Of a stretch of 45,522 nucleotides of DNA, positions 6,749 through 14,517 are shown piece after piece. The stretch's first letter is position 1, and the number at the start of each line of letters is the position of its first letter. Source of the DNA: Sphingobacteriaceae bacterium (lineage in GTDB: Bacteria; Bacteroidota; Bacteroidia; Sphingobacteriales; Sphingobacteriaceae); assembly GCA_903644075.1 (NCBI GenBank), contig CAHJXH010000006.1:1-45522 (forward strand), read 5' to 3'. Under the pieces are notes generated by a model that was given only the letters and a program-made list of their open reading frames with translations, did not search any database and was not told the origin of the DNA. The position numbers were made by a program, and so were the translations under genes.

Positions 6749-7771
6749 TTACGATACCGTTAACTCACCCCGCAAATCCATCTCCATATACTCTTTAACC
6801 TGTTTAGGGTCATCATAGTTGCCTAAGAGGTACATGGCTTTGGTAATGGCTGCTTCGTAAGTCATGTCGTAACCGTTGGTTACGCCAATGTCTTTGAGTT
6901 GCTTGCTGGTTTCATAACGGCCAAGTTCAACGGTGCCCACTTTACATTGCGAAATATCGATAATTACCTTACCGCTATCTATCGCTTGTTTAAGCAGGTC
7001 AATAAACCATTGGTCGGTACTTGTATTACCGGCACCGAAGGCTTCCATTACTACGCCTCTAACATCGGCAGAAAGGATATTTTCAACAACTTTGGGGCTA
7101 ATACCCGGATATAGCTTTAACACGGCTACATCGCTGGTTAGTTTTTGGTGGATAATGAGTTTCTCATCGTTTTGCGGATGGCGTATATCATTGATACTGA
7201 AACGCAAATGCACGCCCGACTCGGCCAGTATTGGATAATTAGGCGAACGGAAGGCTTCGAACTTAGATGAATTGTATTTAAACGCGCGGTTACCGCGGAA
7301 TAATTTATAATCGAAATAGATACAAACCTCTGGTACACGTGCTACGCCGTTCTTTTTGGCTTTGGCAATTTCAATGGCGGTCATCAGGTTTTCCTTAGCA
7401 TCGGTACGGATTGCGCTGATAGGCAGTTGCGAACCGGTAAAGATTACCGGCTTACCTAAATTTTCGAGCATAAAGCTCAGCGCAGCAGCCGAGAATGCCA
7501 TGGTATCAGATCCGTGGAGGATCACAAAGCCATCTACATCGTCGTAATGTTCTTGTATTAATCCGGCTAACTTGCTCCAGATTGCTGGGTTCATATTTGA
7601 TGAATCGATAACCTCGTCGAAAGAGTGCACCTTGATGCGGCAGTTCAGCCTTTCAAGTTCGGGCACATTATCCATGATCTGCTCAAAGTTAATGGGCTTT
7701 AGCACCTTCGTTTTTGGATCGCTCATCATACCTATTGTCCCTCCGGTATAAATGATCAGTATCTGGCACAT
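6749..7771 (-). CDS. ansA: Type I L-asparaginase (cytoplasmic)
   Basis: The 340-residue enzyme hydrolyses L-asparagine to aspartate and ammonia. The two catalytic threonine motifs are present: YTGGTIGMM near residue 8, and LHGSDTMAF near residue 85. There is no signal peptide, and the length fits the low-affinity cytoplasmic type I enzyme rather than the periplasmic type II. The ATG at 7771 places TGGTIG at the usual distance. It lies 52 bases downstream of the tatD-like gene on the same strand and is probably co-transcribed with it, with no evident metabolic link. I see no terminator right after it. Confidence 0.95.
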   Translation of the reverse strand: MCQILIIYTGGTIGMMSDPKTKVLKPINFEQIMDNVPELERLNCRIKVHSFDEVIDSSNMNPAIWSKLAGLIQEHYDDVDGFVILHGSDTMAFSAAALSFMLENLGKPVIFTGSQLPISAIRTDAKENLMTAIEIAKAKKNGVARVPEVCIYFDYKLFRGNRAFKYNSSKFEAFRSPNYPILAESGVHLRFSINDIRHPQNDEKLIIHQKLTSDVAVLKLYPGISPKVVENILSADVRGVVMEAFGAGNTSTDQWFIDLLKQAIDSGKVIIDISQCKVGTVELGRYETSKQLKDIGVTNGYDMTYEAAITKAMYLLGNYDDPKQVKEYMEMDLRGELTVS

Positions 7772-7823
7772 GTATTATTATGGTTTATTGATAAAAATAT
7801 AAAAATAAGTCAATATTGCAGGG

Positions 7824-8591
7824 TCATATTGCAAATATCGTTTTCGAATTATCTGTTGTAATCCGTGCAACCTCTGCTACATCAATTTGATGCAGGTCGG
7901 CAATTTTTTCGGCTATGTATTTCAGGTATGCGCTTTCGTTGGGTTTGCCCCTGAATGGCACCGGCGTTAAATACGGCGAGTCTGTTTCTAAAACCAAATA
8001 TTTTAAATCAATCTGTGCTACAACTTTATCCAGCCCGGCATTTTTGTAGGTAACTACACCGCCTATGCCCAGGTAAAAGCCCAGGTCAATTACTTTATGC
8101 GCCTGCTCTACCGTGCCCGAAAAGCAATGGAATATACCCCGAAGCTTATCGTCGTTTAAACGTTGTAATACTTCGTAAGTTTCGTCGAAAGCGTCACGGC
8201 AGTGGATCACTATCGGCAGATCGAGATCTTTAGCCCAATTGATTTGTTGCTCAAAGGCCTGCAGTTGTTCGGCCAATAAGGTTTTGTCCCAATACAGGTC
8301 AATACCAATTTCGCCGATGGCATAGATCTTCCTTCCGGCACCAGCTGTTTTGATCTTTTCTATTTCTTCCTGCCAGTTTTCTTTCACGTCGCAAGGGTGC
8401 AAACCCAGCATCGGGAAAAAGTTTTCGGGCCAGCGATCAACAATATCAAACATCAGCCCAACAGAGCTAACATCAACATTCGGGAGAAATAAGCGGGAAA
8501 TATTGTTATCAAGGCAGCGCTGCAGCATTTTGGCCTGCTTGCCTTCATCGGTTTCGTAATAAAAGTGGGTATGCGTATCGGTGTATACCAT
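7824..8591 (-). CDS. tatD: TatD family metal-dependent hydrolase/DNase
   Basis: This 255-residue TIM-barrel hydrolase has all the TatD metal-binding signatures: DTHTHF at the N-terminus, GEIGIDLYW, IHCRDAFDE, FHCFSG and ETDSPYL. Members act as Mg-dependent 3'-5' exonucleases on DNA or RNA in the cytoplasm. The ATG at 8591 is well placed, since DTHTH follows within a few residues. A full TAnnTTTG element lies only four bases upstream of the ATG, on the downstream flank of the hairpin that ends the preceding FKBP gene, so the mRNA may be leaderless. The asparaginase gene follows on the same strand. Confidence 0.94.
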   Translation of the reverse strand: MVYTDTHTHFYYETDEGKQAKMLQRCLDNNISRLFLPNVDVSSVGLMFDIVDRWPENFFPMLGLHPCDVKENWQEEIEKIKTAGAGRKIYAIGEIGIDLYWDKTLLAEQLQAFEQQINWAKDLDLPIVIHCRDAFDETYEVLQRLNDDKLRGIFHCFSGTVEQAHKVIDLGFYLGIGGVVTYKNAGLDKVVAQIDLKYLVLETDSPYLTPVPFRGKPNESAYLKYIAEKIADLHQIDVAEVARITTDNSKTIFAI

Positions 8592-8595
8592 GCTG

Positions 8596-8603
8596 CAAAT
8601 GTA
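8596..8603 (-). promoter_or_regulatory. Predicted -7 element right before the tatD start
   Basis: On the minus strand this reads TACATTTG, a full match to TAnnTTTG. Only four bases separate it from the ATG at 8591, which would place the transcript start at or next to the start codon. No -33 TTG is evident. Confidence 0.4.
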
Positions 8604-8635
8604 AAAAGCCTTCTGTTATTGGCAGAAGGCTTTTT
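8603..8635. terminator. Bidirectional-looking hairpin between FKBP and tatD genes
   Basis: A perfect 13-bp stem, 8603-8615 against 8623-8635, has a 7-base loop and is A-rich on one side and T-rich on the other. It should terminate minus-strand transcription from the FKBP gene ending at 8651. Confidence 0.88.
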
Positions 8636-8650
8636 CACTTTATTTTGTTA

Positions 8651-9649
8651 TTAATTTGTCTTTTTTGTTGCCGTCGACTTTTTTGCGGTCGTTGTCGTTT
8701 TTTTCGCCGTTGTACTTTTCGTAGCCGTGGCCGGTTTGGTTGCCGGGGCTTTATGCGGCGCCGGTTTAACTTTTACCAATTCTACATCAAACACCAGGGT
8801 ACTGAAAGGTGCAATATCTTCACCCGCTCCTTGCGAGCCATAAGCCAGCGTAGATGGAATTACGAATATTGCTTTTGAACCTTGGTTCAATAACAGCAAA
8901 CCTTCGTCCCAGCCTGGTATTACCTGGCCCTGGCCAACAACCACTTTAATTGGCTCGTAGTTACGGCCTGGTTGGTTTAAGCCACCAGCCTGCGCTACCG
9001 ATTGTATGCTAGAATCGAAAACCTTACCGTTTAACGTACGGCCGGTATAATTTACCAGCAAGGTATCGCCCGCTACCGGTTTACGGCCGATTGATGGTTG
9101 TGTGATAACATATTTTAACCCGCTTGGCGTAGCTTTTACAGCCAGCTTATTGTCAGCAATATATTTATCGGCAATAACCAACTCATTTTGCTGCATTTTG
9201 GCAATAGCACCATTTTTCTCAGCAATAGCTTCGGCAAGCGTTTGTACTTTTTCTATTTTAATGGTAAAAACAATATTGCTTTTGGGCGTTAAAAATGCCG
9301 GGCGCTCAGTTTCGTGGCCTTTAAATACAGAGTCGACAGGTACACGCACTAGAGCGCTATCTTTTGCAGATAATAATGGAAAAATATCCATCAGATCGGC
9401 AACGTTTTGCGAAGGCTGTACTTTAATTTGTACCGGGTGGCCGGCGGTATAAGTACTAAACAATACCGAATCTTTATCAGTTCTTTCAACCACCTGGAAG
9501 GTCACAATATTATCCGGCTGAATTTTCGGCGTAGTATTATGCGTAAAAATTTGGTATTGTGCGCCTTTAGGGGTTATGGTTGTAACCTGTGCATTTGCCG
9601 CTGTGCCCAGCAGGGTAAGACCCAATGCGTATAAAAAAAATCTTTTCAT
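8651..9649 (-). CDS. Secreted FKBP-type peptidyl-prolyl isomerase with Lys/Thr tail
   Basis: This 332-residue protein should fold proteins in the periplasm by isomerising X-Pro bonds. A signal peptide (MKRFFLYALGLTLLGTAANA, cut before Q21) is followed by a degenerate FKBP-like domain (about 30-150) and a canonical FKBP domain (about 190-295; VNYTGRTLNGKVFDSS, IPGWDEGL, IPSTLAYG). The tail from about 298 is almost purely Lys, Thr, Ala and Pro, ending in TKKTN. Its neighbour (9710-10684) is a paralog with the same two-domain plan but a lipoprotein signal and no basic tail. Hairpins bracket the gene on both sides, so it can be its own transcript. The tail may bind an anionic surface; that is inference. 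Confidence 0.92.
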   Translation of the reverse strand: MKRFFLYALGLTLLGTAANAQVTTITPKGAQYQIFTHNTTPKIQPDNIVTFQVVERTDKDSVLFSTYTAGHPVQIKVQPSQNVADLMDIFPLLSAKDSALVRVPVDSVFKGHETERPAFLTPKSNIVFTIKIEKVQTLAEAIAEKNGAIAKMQQNELVIADKYIADNKLAVKATPSGLKYVITQPSIGRKPVAGDTLLVNYTGRTLNGKVFDSSIQSVAQAGGLNQPGRNYEPIKVVVGQGQVIPGWDEGLLLLNQGSKAIFVIPSTLAYGSQGAGEDIAPFSTLVFDVELVKVKPAPHKAPATKPATATKSTTAKKTTTTAKKSTATKKTN

Positions 9650-9663
9650 GGTATATTACAGAA

Positions 9664-9695
9664 AAAAGGCTGCACAAATTAATGTGCAGCCTTTT
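9664..9695. terminator. Hairpin between the two FKBP genes
   Basis: A perfect 13-bp stem, 9664-9676 against 9683-9695, has a 6-base loop and flanking A and T runs. It lies 15 bases after the stop of the lipoprotein FKBP gene on the minus strand and should end the nrnA-FKBP transcript. Confidence 0.88.
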
Positions 9696-9709
9696 ATATT
9701 TAATTCAAA

Positions 9710-10684
9710 TTATCTTGTAGCCGGTTGCGTTGGCATTTGTACCGGTGGTAATTGCGGTTTTGGCGCGTTAGGATTTGGATGAACAATATCCAAAACCTCT
9801 ATGCTAAATGCCAATGGTGTGTATGGGCCAATTGCCTGCATACCACGCTCGCCGTAAGCCAGGCTAGACGGGATTACGAAGGTTGCTTTAGCACCTTTGT
9901 TTAATAAACGTAAACCCTGGTCCCAACCCGGGATAACACCTCCTACACCAACAGGGATGCGGATTGGTTTGTACGGCTGCATTGGGTTAAATGTCTTAGC
10001 TTTTACAGCTACATCTTTAAAGCTGGTATCAAATACTTTACCGTTTAAGAATGTACCGGTATAGTTAACTACAACGGTATCACCTTTCACTGGCAGAGGG
10101 CCGGCACCCGGGGTTGTGATCTGATAGTATAAGCCAGAATCTGTTTTGGTAACATTCAGTTTGTTATCAGCAATGTATTTTTTGATTTTGCCCGGCTCTA
10201 AATCTTTTACTTTAGCAGCTTCGCCTTTAAAGTAATCTTCAACTTTGGCAGAAAAAAGCTGATCTGTTAAGGTACCTTTTTGAATTACCTTGTTAACCTT
10301 AACCTCGTAAATGATGTATTTACCTTTGAAGCCAGGAGGCTTAGGCAAATTTTTCTTGAACAACGAATCGGCGTTGATTTTAATCACCGCGCTGTCGCCT
10401 TCGCTCATCATCAATAAAGCTGAGTAAACATCACCTTTATAAGGTAATTTAACAGGCATTGCAAAAGCTACCGGTTTACCGGCATCATAGCTGCTGTATA
10501 ATACAGAATCGCCATCGGTTTTGGTGATAATGTTAGCGCTGATAAAGTCGCCACCTTTAATAACAGGAGTGGTTTTGTCATCCACTATATTATAAAGTAA
10601 TCCGCCGTCTCCTTGTTTAAATCCACCGTTACAGCTGGCCAGGCCAATAGCTGCAACCGCGAAAAGCATTAGGTTCTTTTTCAT
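9710..10684 (-). CDS. FKBP-type peptidyl-prolyl isomerase lipoprotein
   Basis: This 324-residue protein begins MKKNLMLFAVAAIGLASC, a lipoprotein signal with the acylated Cys at 19, so it should be membrane-tethered in the periplasm. It has a degenerate first FKBP-like domain (about 40-155) and a canonical second domain (about 185-300; VNYTGTFLNGKVFDTS, IPGWDQGL, IPSSLAYGERG). It ends in a Pro/Gln-rich tail. It starts nine bases after the nrnA-like gene and is very likely co-transcribed with it. The GldI gliding protein of flavobacteria is also an FKBP lipoprotein, but nothing here shows a motility role. Its paralog follows directly. Confidence 0.93.
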   Translation of the reverse strand: MKKNLMLFAVAAIGLASCNGGFKQGDGGLLYNIVDDKTTPVIKGGDFISANIITKTDGDSVLYSSYDAGKPVAFAMPVKLPYKGDVYSALLMMSEGDSAVIKINADSLFKKNLPKPPGFKGKYIIYEVKVNKVIQKGTLTDQLFSAKVEDYFKGEAAKVKDLEPGKIKKYIADNKLNVTKTDSGLYYQITTPGAGPLPVKGDTVVVNYTGTFLNGKVFDTSFKDVAVKAKTFNPMQPYKPIRIPVGVGGVIPGWDQGLRLLNKGAKATFVIPSSLAYGERGMQAIGPYTPLAFSIEVLDIVHPNPNAPKPQLPPVQMPTQPATR

Positions 10685-10693
10685 TTCTATTTC

Positions 10694-11704
10694 TTATTGT
10701 ATTAAAAGTGTTTTATAATTTGGTAATAGTGCTTTAAACTGTTCAATAACCGTTTCCAGTGGTTCATCGCTTTGCCCGCCTGCCGCATTGCGGTGGCCGC
10801 CGCCGTTGAAATACTTTTTACAGATCTCATTTGCCGGAAACTCGCCTCTCGACCGTAAAGAAAGCTTCACCTTATCTTTACGCTGTACCATAAAGGCCGC
10901 TAATTTTATGCCCGAAATGGATAGTGCATAGTTAACAATACCTTCTGTATCTCCGGTGTTAATATCGTATTTTTTTAGCTCATCTGCCGTAACAGAAATA
11001 TAAGCTGCATTAAACTCAGGTAAAACCACCAATTTGTTAGCTAAACAATGGCCCAGGAAGCGTAAACGGTTTTCTGTTGCGCTATCGTATACCAGCTCAT
11101 GTATCCTCCAGTTAACCGCACCGGCATCAATCAGGTCGGCAACAACGCGGTGAACTGCGGCTGTGGTATTAGGCAAACGGAACGAGCCCGAATCTGTCAT
11201 GATACCTGTATAAAGGCAGGTGGCCACATCTTTATTAACCAAGGCCTTATCATTAAGCTCTGTGGCAATAAAATCATAAACCAATTGAGCGGTAGCACAG
11301 GCATTGATATTCCAGTAACGATAATCATCAAAATCCTGAGGTTCCAGGTGATGATCGATCATTATTTTATAAGCGCCACTGTTTTGTACCTGCTCGCCCA
11401 TTTCGTTAATACGGCCAAGGGCATTAAAATCGAGACAGAAAATTAACTCTGCCTCAGCAATCAACTCGTTCGATTGCGCTACGTTATCGGTATAAATGAT
11501 CACCTCTTCATTACCCGGCATCCAATCAAAATACTGCGGATAATCTGTAGGGGTAATAACTTTTGCATGGTGCCCACGTTGTATTAAATAATTATATAAG
11601 CCTAAAGACGAGCCTAAAGCATCACCATCTGGTTTATGATGGGTGGTAATAACTATTTTTTTAGGCTGCTCTAAAAGGGCTGCAAGCGAAGCAATATCTA
11701 ACAT
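10694..11704 (-). CDS. nrnA: DHH/DHHA1 phosphoesterase, NrnA-like (oligoRNase/pAp phosphatase)
   Basis: At 336 residues this matches bifunctional oligoribonucleases/pAp phosphatases of the NrnA family, which finish RNA decay by degrading 2-5 nt RNAs and clear 3'-phosphoadenosine phosphate. The N-terminal metal site THHKPDGDALGS is at about residues 21-32, the name-giving DHH in MIDHHLEP near 117, and the DHHA1 motif GGGHRNAAGG near 304. The ATG at 11704 is preferred to an in-frame TTG one codon earlier. A -7/-33 promoter pair lies upstream at 11724-11752. It heads a transcript with the FKBP lipoprotein gene nine bases later and is divergent from ndk. Confidence 0.9.
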   Translation of the reverse strand: MLDIASLAALLEQPKKIVITTHHKPDGDALGSSLGLYNYLIQRGHHAKVITPTDYPQYFDWMPGNEEVIIYTDNVAQSNELIAEAELIFCLDFNALGRINEMGEQVQNSGAYKIMIDHHLEPQDFDDYRYWNINACATAQLVYDFIATELNDKALVNKDVATCLYTGIMTDSGSFRLPNTTAAVHRVVADLIDAGAVNWRIHELVYDSATENRLRFLGHCLANKLVVLPEFNAAYISVTADELKKYDINTGDTEGIVNYALSISGIKLAAFMVQRKDKVKLSLRSRGEFPANEICKKYFNGGGHRNAAGGQSDEPLETVIEQFKALLPNYKTLLIQ

Positions 11705-11723
11705 CAATCAAAAAAACGAAGTG

Positions 11724-11752
11724 CAAAGCTAATTAAATAAATTAAATAGCAA
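11724..11752 (-). promoter_or_regulatory. Predicted promoter of the nrnA-like gene
   Basis: On the minus strand TTG (11752-11750) and TAGCTTTG (11731-11724) are separated by 18 bases, a good Bacteroidota -33/-7 pair. The start codon is 19 bases further on. Confidence 0.6.
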
Positions 11753-11797
11753 TCAGCTTTATTTGAGTTAAAGTCTTTAATTATCAGTATAAAACCC

Positions 11798-11805
11798 TAC
11801 TTTTG
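11798..11805 (+). promoter_or_regulatory. Predicted -7 element for ndk
   Basis: TACTTTTG is a full TAnnTTTG match 18 bases before the ndk ATG. No -33 TTG is seen at the usual spacing. Confidence 0.5.
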
Positions 11806-11823
11806 CGCCAATTTTGCAACACA

Positions 11824-12243
11824 ATGGAAAGTAACAAAACATTCACAATGATTAAACCCGATGCCGTTGCTAACGGACATATCGGAGGTATATTAGATCA
11901 GATCATCAAAGCCGGATTCAGTATAAAAGCAATGAAGTTAACTGCACTTAGCGCCGAAAAAGCGGGTGAGTTTTACGCAGTTCACAAAGAGCGTCCTTTT
12001 TATAGCGACCTGGTTAAATTTATGTCGAGCGGACCAATTGTAGCGGCTATTTTGGAGAAAGATAACGCTGTTGAAGAGTTCCGTAAACTGATCGGTGCTA
12101 CTGACCCTAAAAAAGCAGACGAAGGTACAATCCGTAACCGTTTTGCAGAATCTATCGAGGCTAACGCTGTACATGGTTCAGATTCAGACGAGAACGCAGC
12201 TATTGAAGGCAGCTTCTTCTTTTCTGCTTTCGAAAGAGTTTAA
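11824..12243 (+). CDS. ndk: Nucleoside-diphosphate kinase
   Basis: This 139-residue enzyme transfers the gamma phosphate from ATP to other NDPs through a phosphohistidine and so balances NTP and dNTP pools. The family opening (FTMIKPDAV) is at residues 7-15, and the active-site stretch NAVHGSDS carries the phosphorylated H117. The length is standard. The ATG at 11824 was chosen over an in-frame upstream start at 11803, which would fall inside the predicted promoter. It is monocistronic, with a hairpin after it. Confidence 0.98.
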   Translation: MESNKTFTMIKPDAVANGHIGGILDQIIKAGFSIKAMKLTALSAEKAGEFYAVHKERPFYSDLVKFMSSGPIVAAILEKDNAVEEFRKLIGATDPKKADEGTIRNRFAESIEANAVHGSDSDENAAIEGSFFFSAFERV

Positions 12244-12275
12244 TTAGGATTTCTTTAGAAGAAATTTAAATAATG

Positions 12276-12302
12276 AATAGCGAAAAACTATTCGTTATTT
12301 TT
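12276..12302 (+). terminator. Terminator after ndk
   Basis: A 9-bp stem (12276-12284 with 12291-12299, one G-U pair) is followed by Ts, 33 bases after the ndk stop codon. Confidence 0.65.
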
Positions 12303-12431
12303 GTATGTTGTAGTTTTTAAAATTTGTATTTAGTAGCTTTACTATTAATCGGCAGGTAAACCACATTTACAGGCTGATAACCAAGTAATAAAGCCCCTAT
12401 TAACTAATAATAACCTCCAAAAAGTACAACA

Positions 12432-12629
12432 ATGAATAATCTTAAATTAATACTAAGATACGTGCTCTATATAGTTTCGATCCCGTTGATCGTTATGGGG
12501 AGCTTCGATTTATTCGTAAATCACCCTGAGGTGCAGTTGGCATTTTGGGTACCGGGTTTGGTACTTATTGCTTATTCACTAATCCGCGACGATTTATATG
12601 CCCGCTTACGTTTGGTTAAAGGAAGATAA
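12432..12629 (+). CDS. Small two-helix membrane protein
   Basis: This 65-residue protein has two predicted membrane helices (about residues 6-28 and 36-52) joined by a short polar loop (NHPEVQ). It has a basic C-terminus (DDLYARLRLVKGR) that probably stays in the cytoplasm. I do not recognise the family. The ATG at 12432 follows an A-rich leader. Its last 14 bases overlap the end of the convergent DUF721/DciA-like gene. The clean two-helix pattern and good start argue it is real; its function is unknown. Confidence 0.75.
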   Translation: MNNLKLILRYVLYIVSIPLIVMGSFDLFVNHPEVQLAFWVPGLVLIAYSLIRDDLYARLRLVKGR

Positions 12630-12906
12630 TATCCTCAACCAATGCTGAACCAGAGCGTTCATTGATGTTTGCCACGATTTGAGTACGCACCAGCATCAAT
12701 TCATTTTTAATAACCGAAGACTCTAATCTTAAAAAGAGCTTTTTATCCCTGATGAAAAGCTCTTTTGTTCTGTTAGCTACAGACTTGCCCACTAGTTCGG
12801 GCCAAAGCGCAGCAATACCGGTTTCATCAAATTTGCGTTTTATCTTATATACCTGCATCATTTGCTCAATGGCATCTTTCAGGGTTTTATCGTTAGTCTT
12901 GCGCAT
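12616..12906 (-). CDS. DUF721 / DciA-like protein
   Basis: This 96-residue protein belongs to the DUF721 (DciA-related) family of small, often basic proteins; DciA proper assists loading of the replicative helicase DnaB. Visible family features are the N-terminal stretch MRKTNDKTLKDAIEQMM, the IAALWPELVGKSVANRTK segment and a C-terminal sheet (LFLRLESSVIKNEL, VEDIIFL). Its start overlaps the end of recF by 14 bases, a conserved arrangement in Bacteroidota that fits a replication/repair role. Its end overlaps the convergent small membrane protein gene. Functional equivalence to DciA is inference. Confidence 0.9.
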   Translation of the reverse strand: MRKTNDKTLKDAIEQMMQVYKIKRKFDETGIAALWPELVGKSVANRTKELFIRDKKLFLRLESSVIKNELMLVRTQIVANINERSGSALVEDIIFL

Positions 12907-13999
12907 TTACTTCTCCTCCGGTTACACTAAATAATTTATAATTCACATCAATGCCGTTAAGCACACTCGCCACACGCTGCTTGCTGGTATCAGTTATAAA
13001 AACCTGCCCAAAGTTATGGTCAGATACCATTTGCATCAACTTGGTAACACGTAATTCATCAAGCTTATCAAAAATATCATCGAGCAACAATAGTGGTTTA
13101 AATCCTTTTTGCTGATACAGAAAAGTGTATTGCGCCAGCTTTAGGGCAATTAAAAAAGATTTCTGCTGCCCTTGCGAGCCAAACTTTTTCATCGGCATGC
13201 CATGGATGCTAAACAACAGGTCGTCGCGATGGATACCGGCTGATGTACGCTGAAGAACCCTATCCTTATCGGCATACTTTAACAGCAAATCGGCCAGGCT
13301 ATCATTAATTAATTGCGATTCGTAGATCAACTCAACCTGTTCTGCGTCGCCGCTTATAAAGCGATAGTGCTCATTAAATATAGGTGTAAATACATCCATA
13401 AAAGCTTTACGCTTTTCGAAGATGCGCGCACCGAGCACAACCAATTGCTCATCGAAAACTTCGAGCAGGCTGATATCAAATCGCCCGCTTTCATTCATCC
13501 GTTTTAAAACAGCATTACGGTTTACGAGGATCTTATTATAGGCAATCAGCTCGTCGAGGTACTGGTTATCGGTTTGCGAAATCACATTATCTACAAAACG
13601 GCGGCGCTCTTCGCTACCTTCTATAATAATAGATACATCATAAGGCGATACCATTACCAGTGGAAACAAACCAATATGATCGGCCAGCCGCTGGTAGTCT
13701 TTCTTATTACGCTTAAACTGCTTTTTCTGATTGCGCTTTACCGAGCAGGCCACAGTATCGGGCTGCTCACCTTTAATAAAGGTGCCATTTACGATGAAGA
13801 AATCAGTGCCTTGTTTTATCTGCTGAGTATCTATCGGGTTAAAATAACTTTTGCAGAGCGATAGGTAATGAATGGCATCCAGCAAGTTGGTTTTACCTGC
13901 GCCATTATTGCCCGTAAAAGCATTTACACCGGGGCTAAGCTCGAGCCTGGCTTCGGCATAATTTTTAAAGTTGATAACAGATAATTGCTGCAGGTACAT
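12893..13999 (-). CDS. recF: DNA replication/repair protein RecF
   Basis: This 368-residue SMC-like ATPase binds gapped DNA and helps RecOR load RecA during gap repair. Walker A (GNNGAGKT) is at residues 30-37, the signature-type stretch FGSQGQQKSFLIALKLAQ near 278, and Walker B LLLLDDIFDKLD near 315. The start MYLQQLSVINFKNY is the usual N-terminus. It overlaps the DUF721 gene by 14 bases, indicating translational coupling. A TAnnTTTG element lies 10 bases upstream on the minus strand. Confidence 0.97.
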   Translation of the reverse strand: MYLQQLSVINFKNYAEARLELSPGVNAFTGNNGAGKTNLLDAIHYLSLCKSYFNPIDTQQIKQGTDFFIVNGTFIKGEQPDTVACSVKRNQKKQFKRNKKDYQRLADHIGLFPLVMVSPYDVSIIIEGSEERRRFVDNVISQTDNQYLDELIAYNKILVNRNAVLKRMNESGRFDISLLEVFDEQLVVLGARIFEKRKAFMDVFTPIFNEHYRFISGDAEQVELIYESQLINDSLADLLLKYADKDRVLQRTSAGIHRDDLLFSIHGMPMKKFGSQGQQKSFLIALKLAQYTFLYQQKGFKPLLLLDDIFDKLDELRVTKLMQMVSDHNFGQVFITDTSKQRVASVLNGIDVNYKLFSVTGGEVNAQD

Positions 14000-14009
14000 A
14001 ATAAGGTTT

Positions 14010-14017
14010 CAAAGTTA
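14010..14017 (-). promoter_or_regulatory. Predicted -7 element for recF
   Basis: On the minus strand this reads TAACTTTG, a full TAnnTTTG match ten bases before the recF ATG. No convincing -33 element is seen. Confidence 0.4.
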
Positions 14018-14177
14018 GCAATTAGCCGTAGGGTTTTAAGCGATGTGAAGATTTAAAGTAATGGAGTAAGGTCATGTTCCTTATATTATCAATGTATCAG
14101 GATATTTATAGCACATTCAAATACTGTTAACATGCCTGATAAGTAAATTAAATCGAATGTACTCATTGCTATATTAT

Positions 14178-14259
14178 GGCGTTCCCTGCGGGCCAGGCTT
14201 TCCGCTCATACTACACAGGCATTAGCCACAGGCCGGTATCCGCTACAATCCTTAACGCG
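14178..14259. repeat. Intergenic repeat bounded by GCGTT/AACGC
   Basis: The roughly 80-base block starts GGCGTTCCCTGCGGGCC and ends CTTAACGCG, so its ends pair (GCGTT/AACGC). From memory this matches a GC-rich intergenic repeat found across Bacteroidota genomes. It lies in the 518-base gap between recF and the TPR gene, which otherwise holds no gene. I cannot confirm copy number here. Confidence 0.5.
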
Positions 14260-14278
14260 AGCACGTAGATTACCACTG

Positions 14279-14316
14279 TTGCCCCTGATTTAGGGAAACA
14301 CTACTGCCTGGGGCAA
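14279..14316. other. Alternative hairpins in the recF-TPR gap
   Basis: TTGCCCC (14279-14285) can pair with GGGGCAA (14310-14316), while CCCT (14283-14286) can instead pair with AGGG (14292-14295). The two folds exclude each other. Predicted promoters on both sides place it outside both leaders, so a regulatory RNA role is unlikely; it may be part of the adjacent repeat. Confidence 0.3.
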
Positions 14317-14465
14317 TTCGCAGCAACGTACACAAGGGGTAGAAAAACAGAAAGGCTATACGGCTATGAACAATAATTTCCATCAAAATACTCCTTAAAA
14401 AACAATATTATACTGCTTTCTACGTGCATTAACAAACTAAGTATAACTATTTAACTTAAAAGCTA

Positions 14466-14495
14466 TTGTATAAAAATTATAAAAACGTATTTTTG
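14466..14495 (+). promoter_or_regulatory. Predicted promoter of the TPR-ribH operon
   Basis: TTG at 14466-14468 and TATTTTTG at 14488-14495 form a -33/-7 pair with a 19-base spacer, 22 bases before the ATG at 14518. Confidence 0.65.
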
Positions 14496-14517
14496 CACTC
14501 CTAATTTTAAAATAAAA

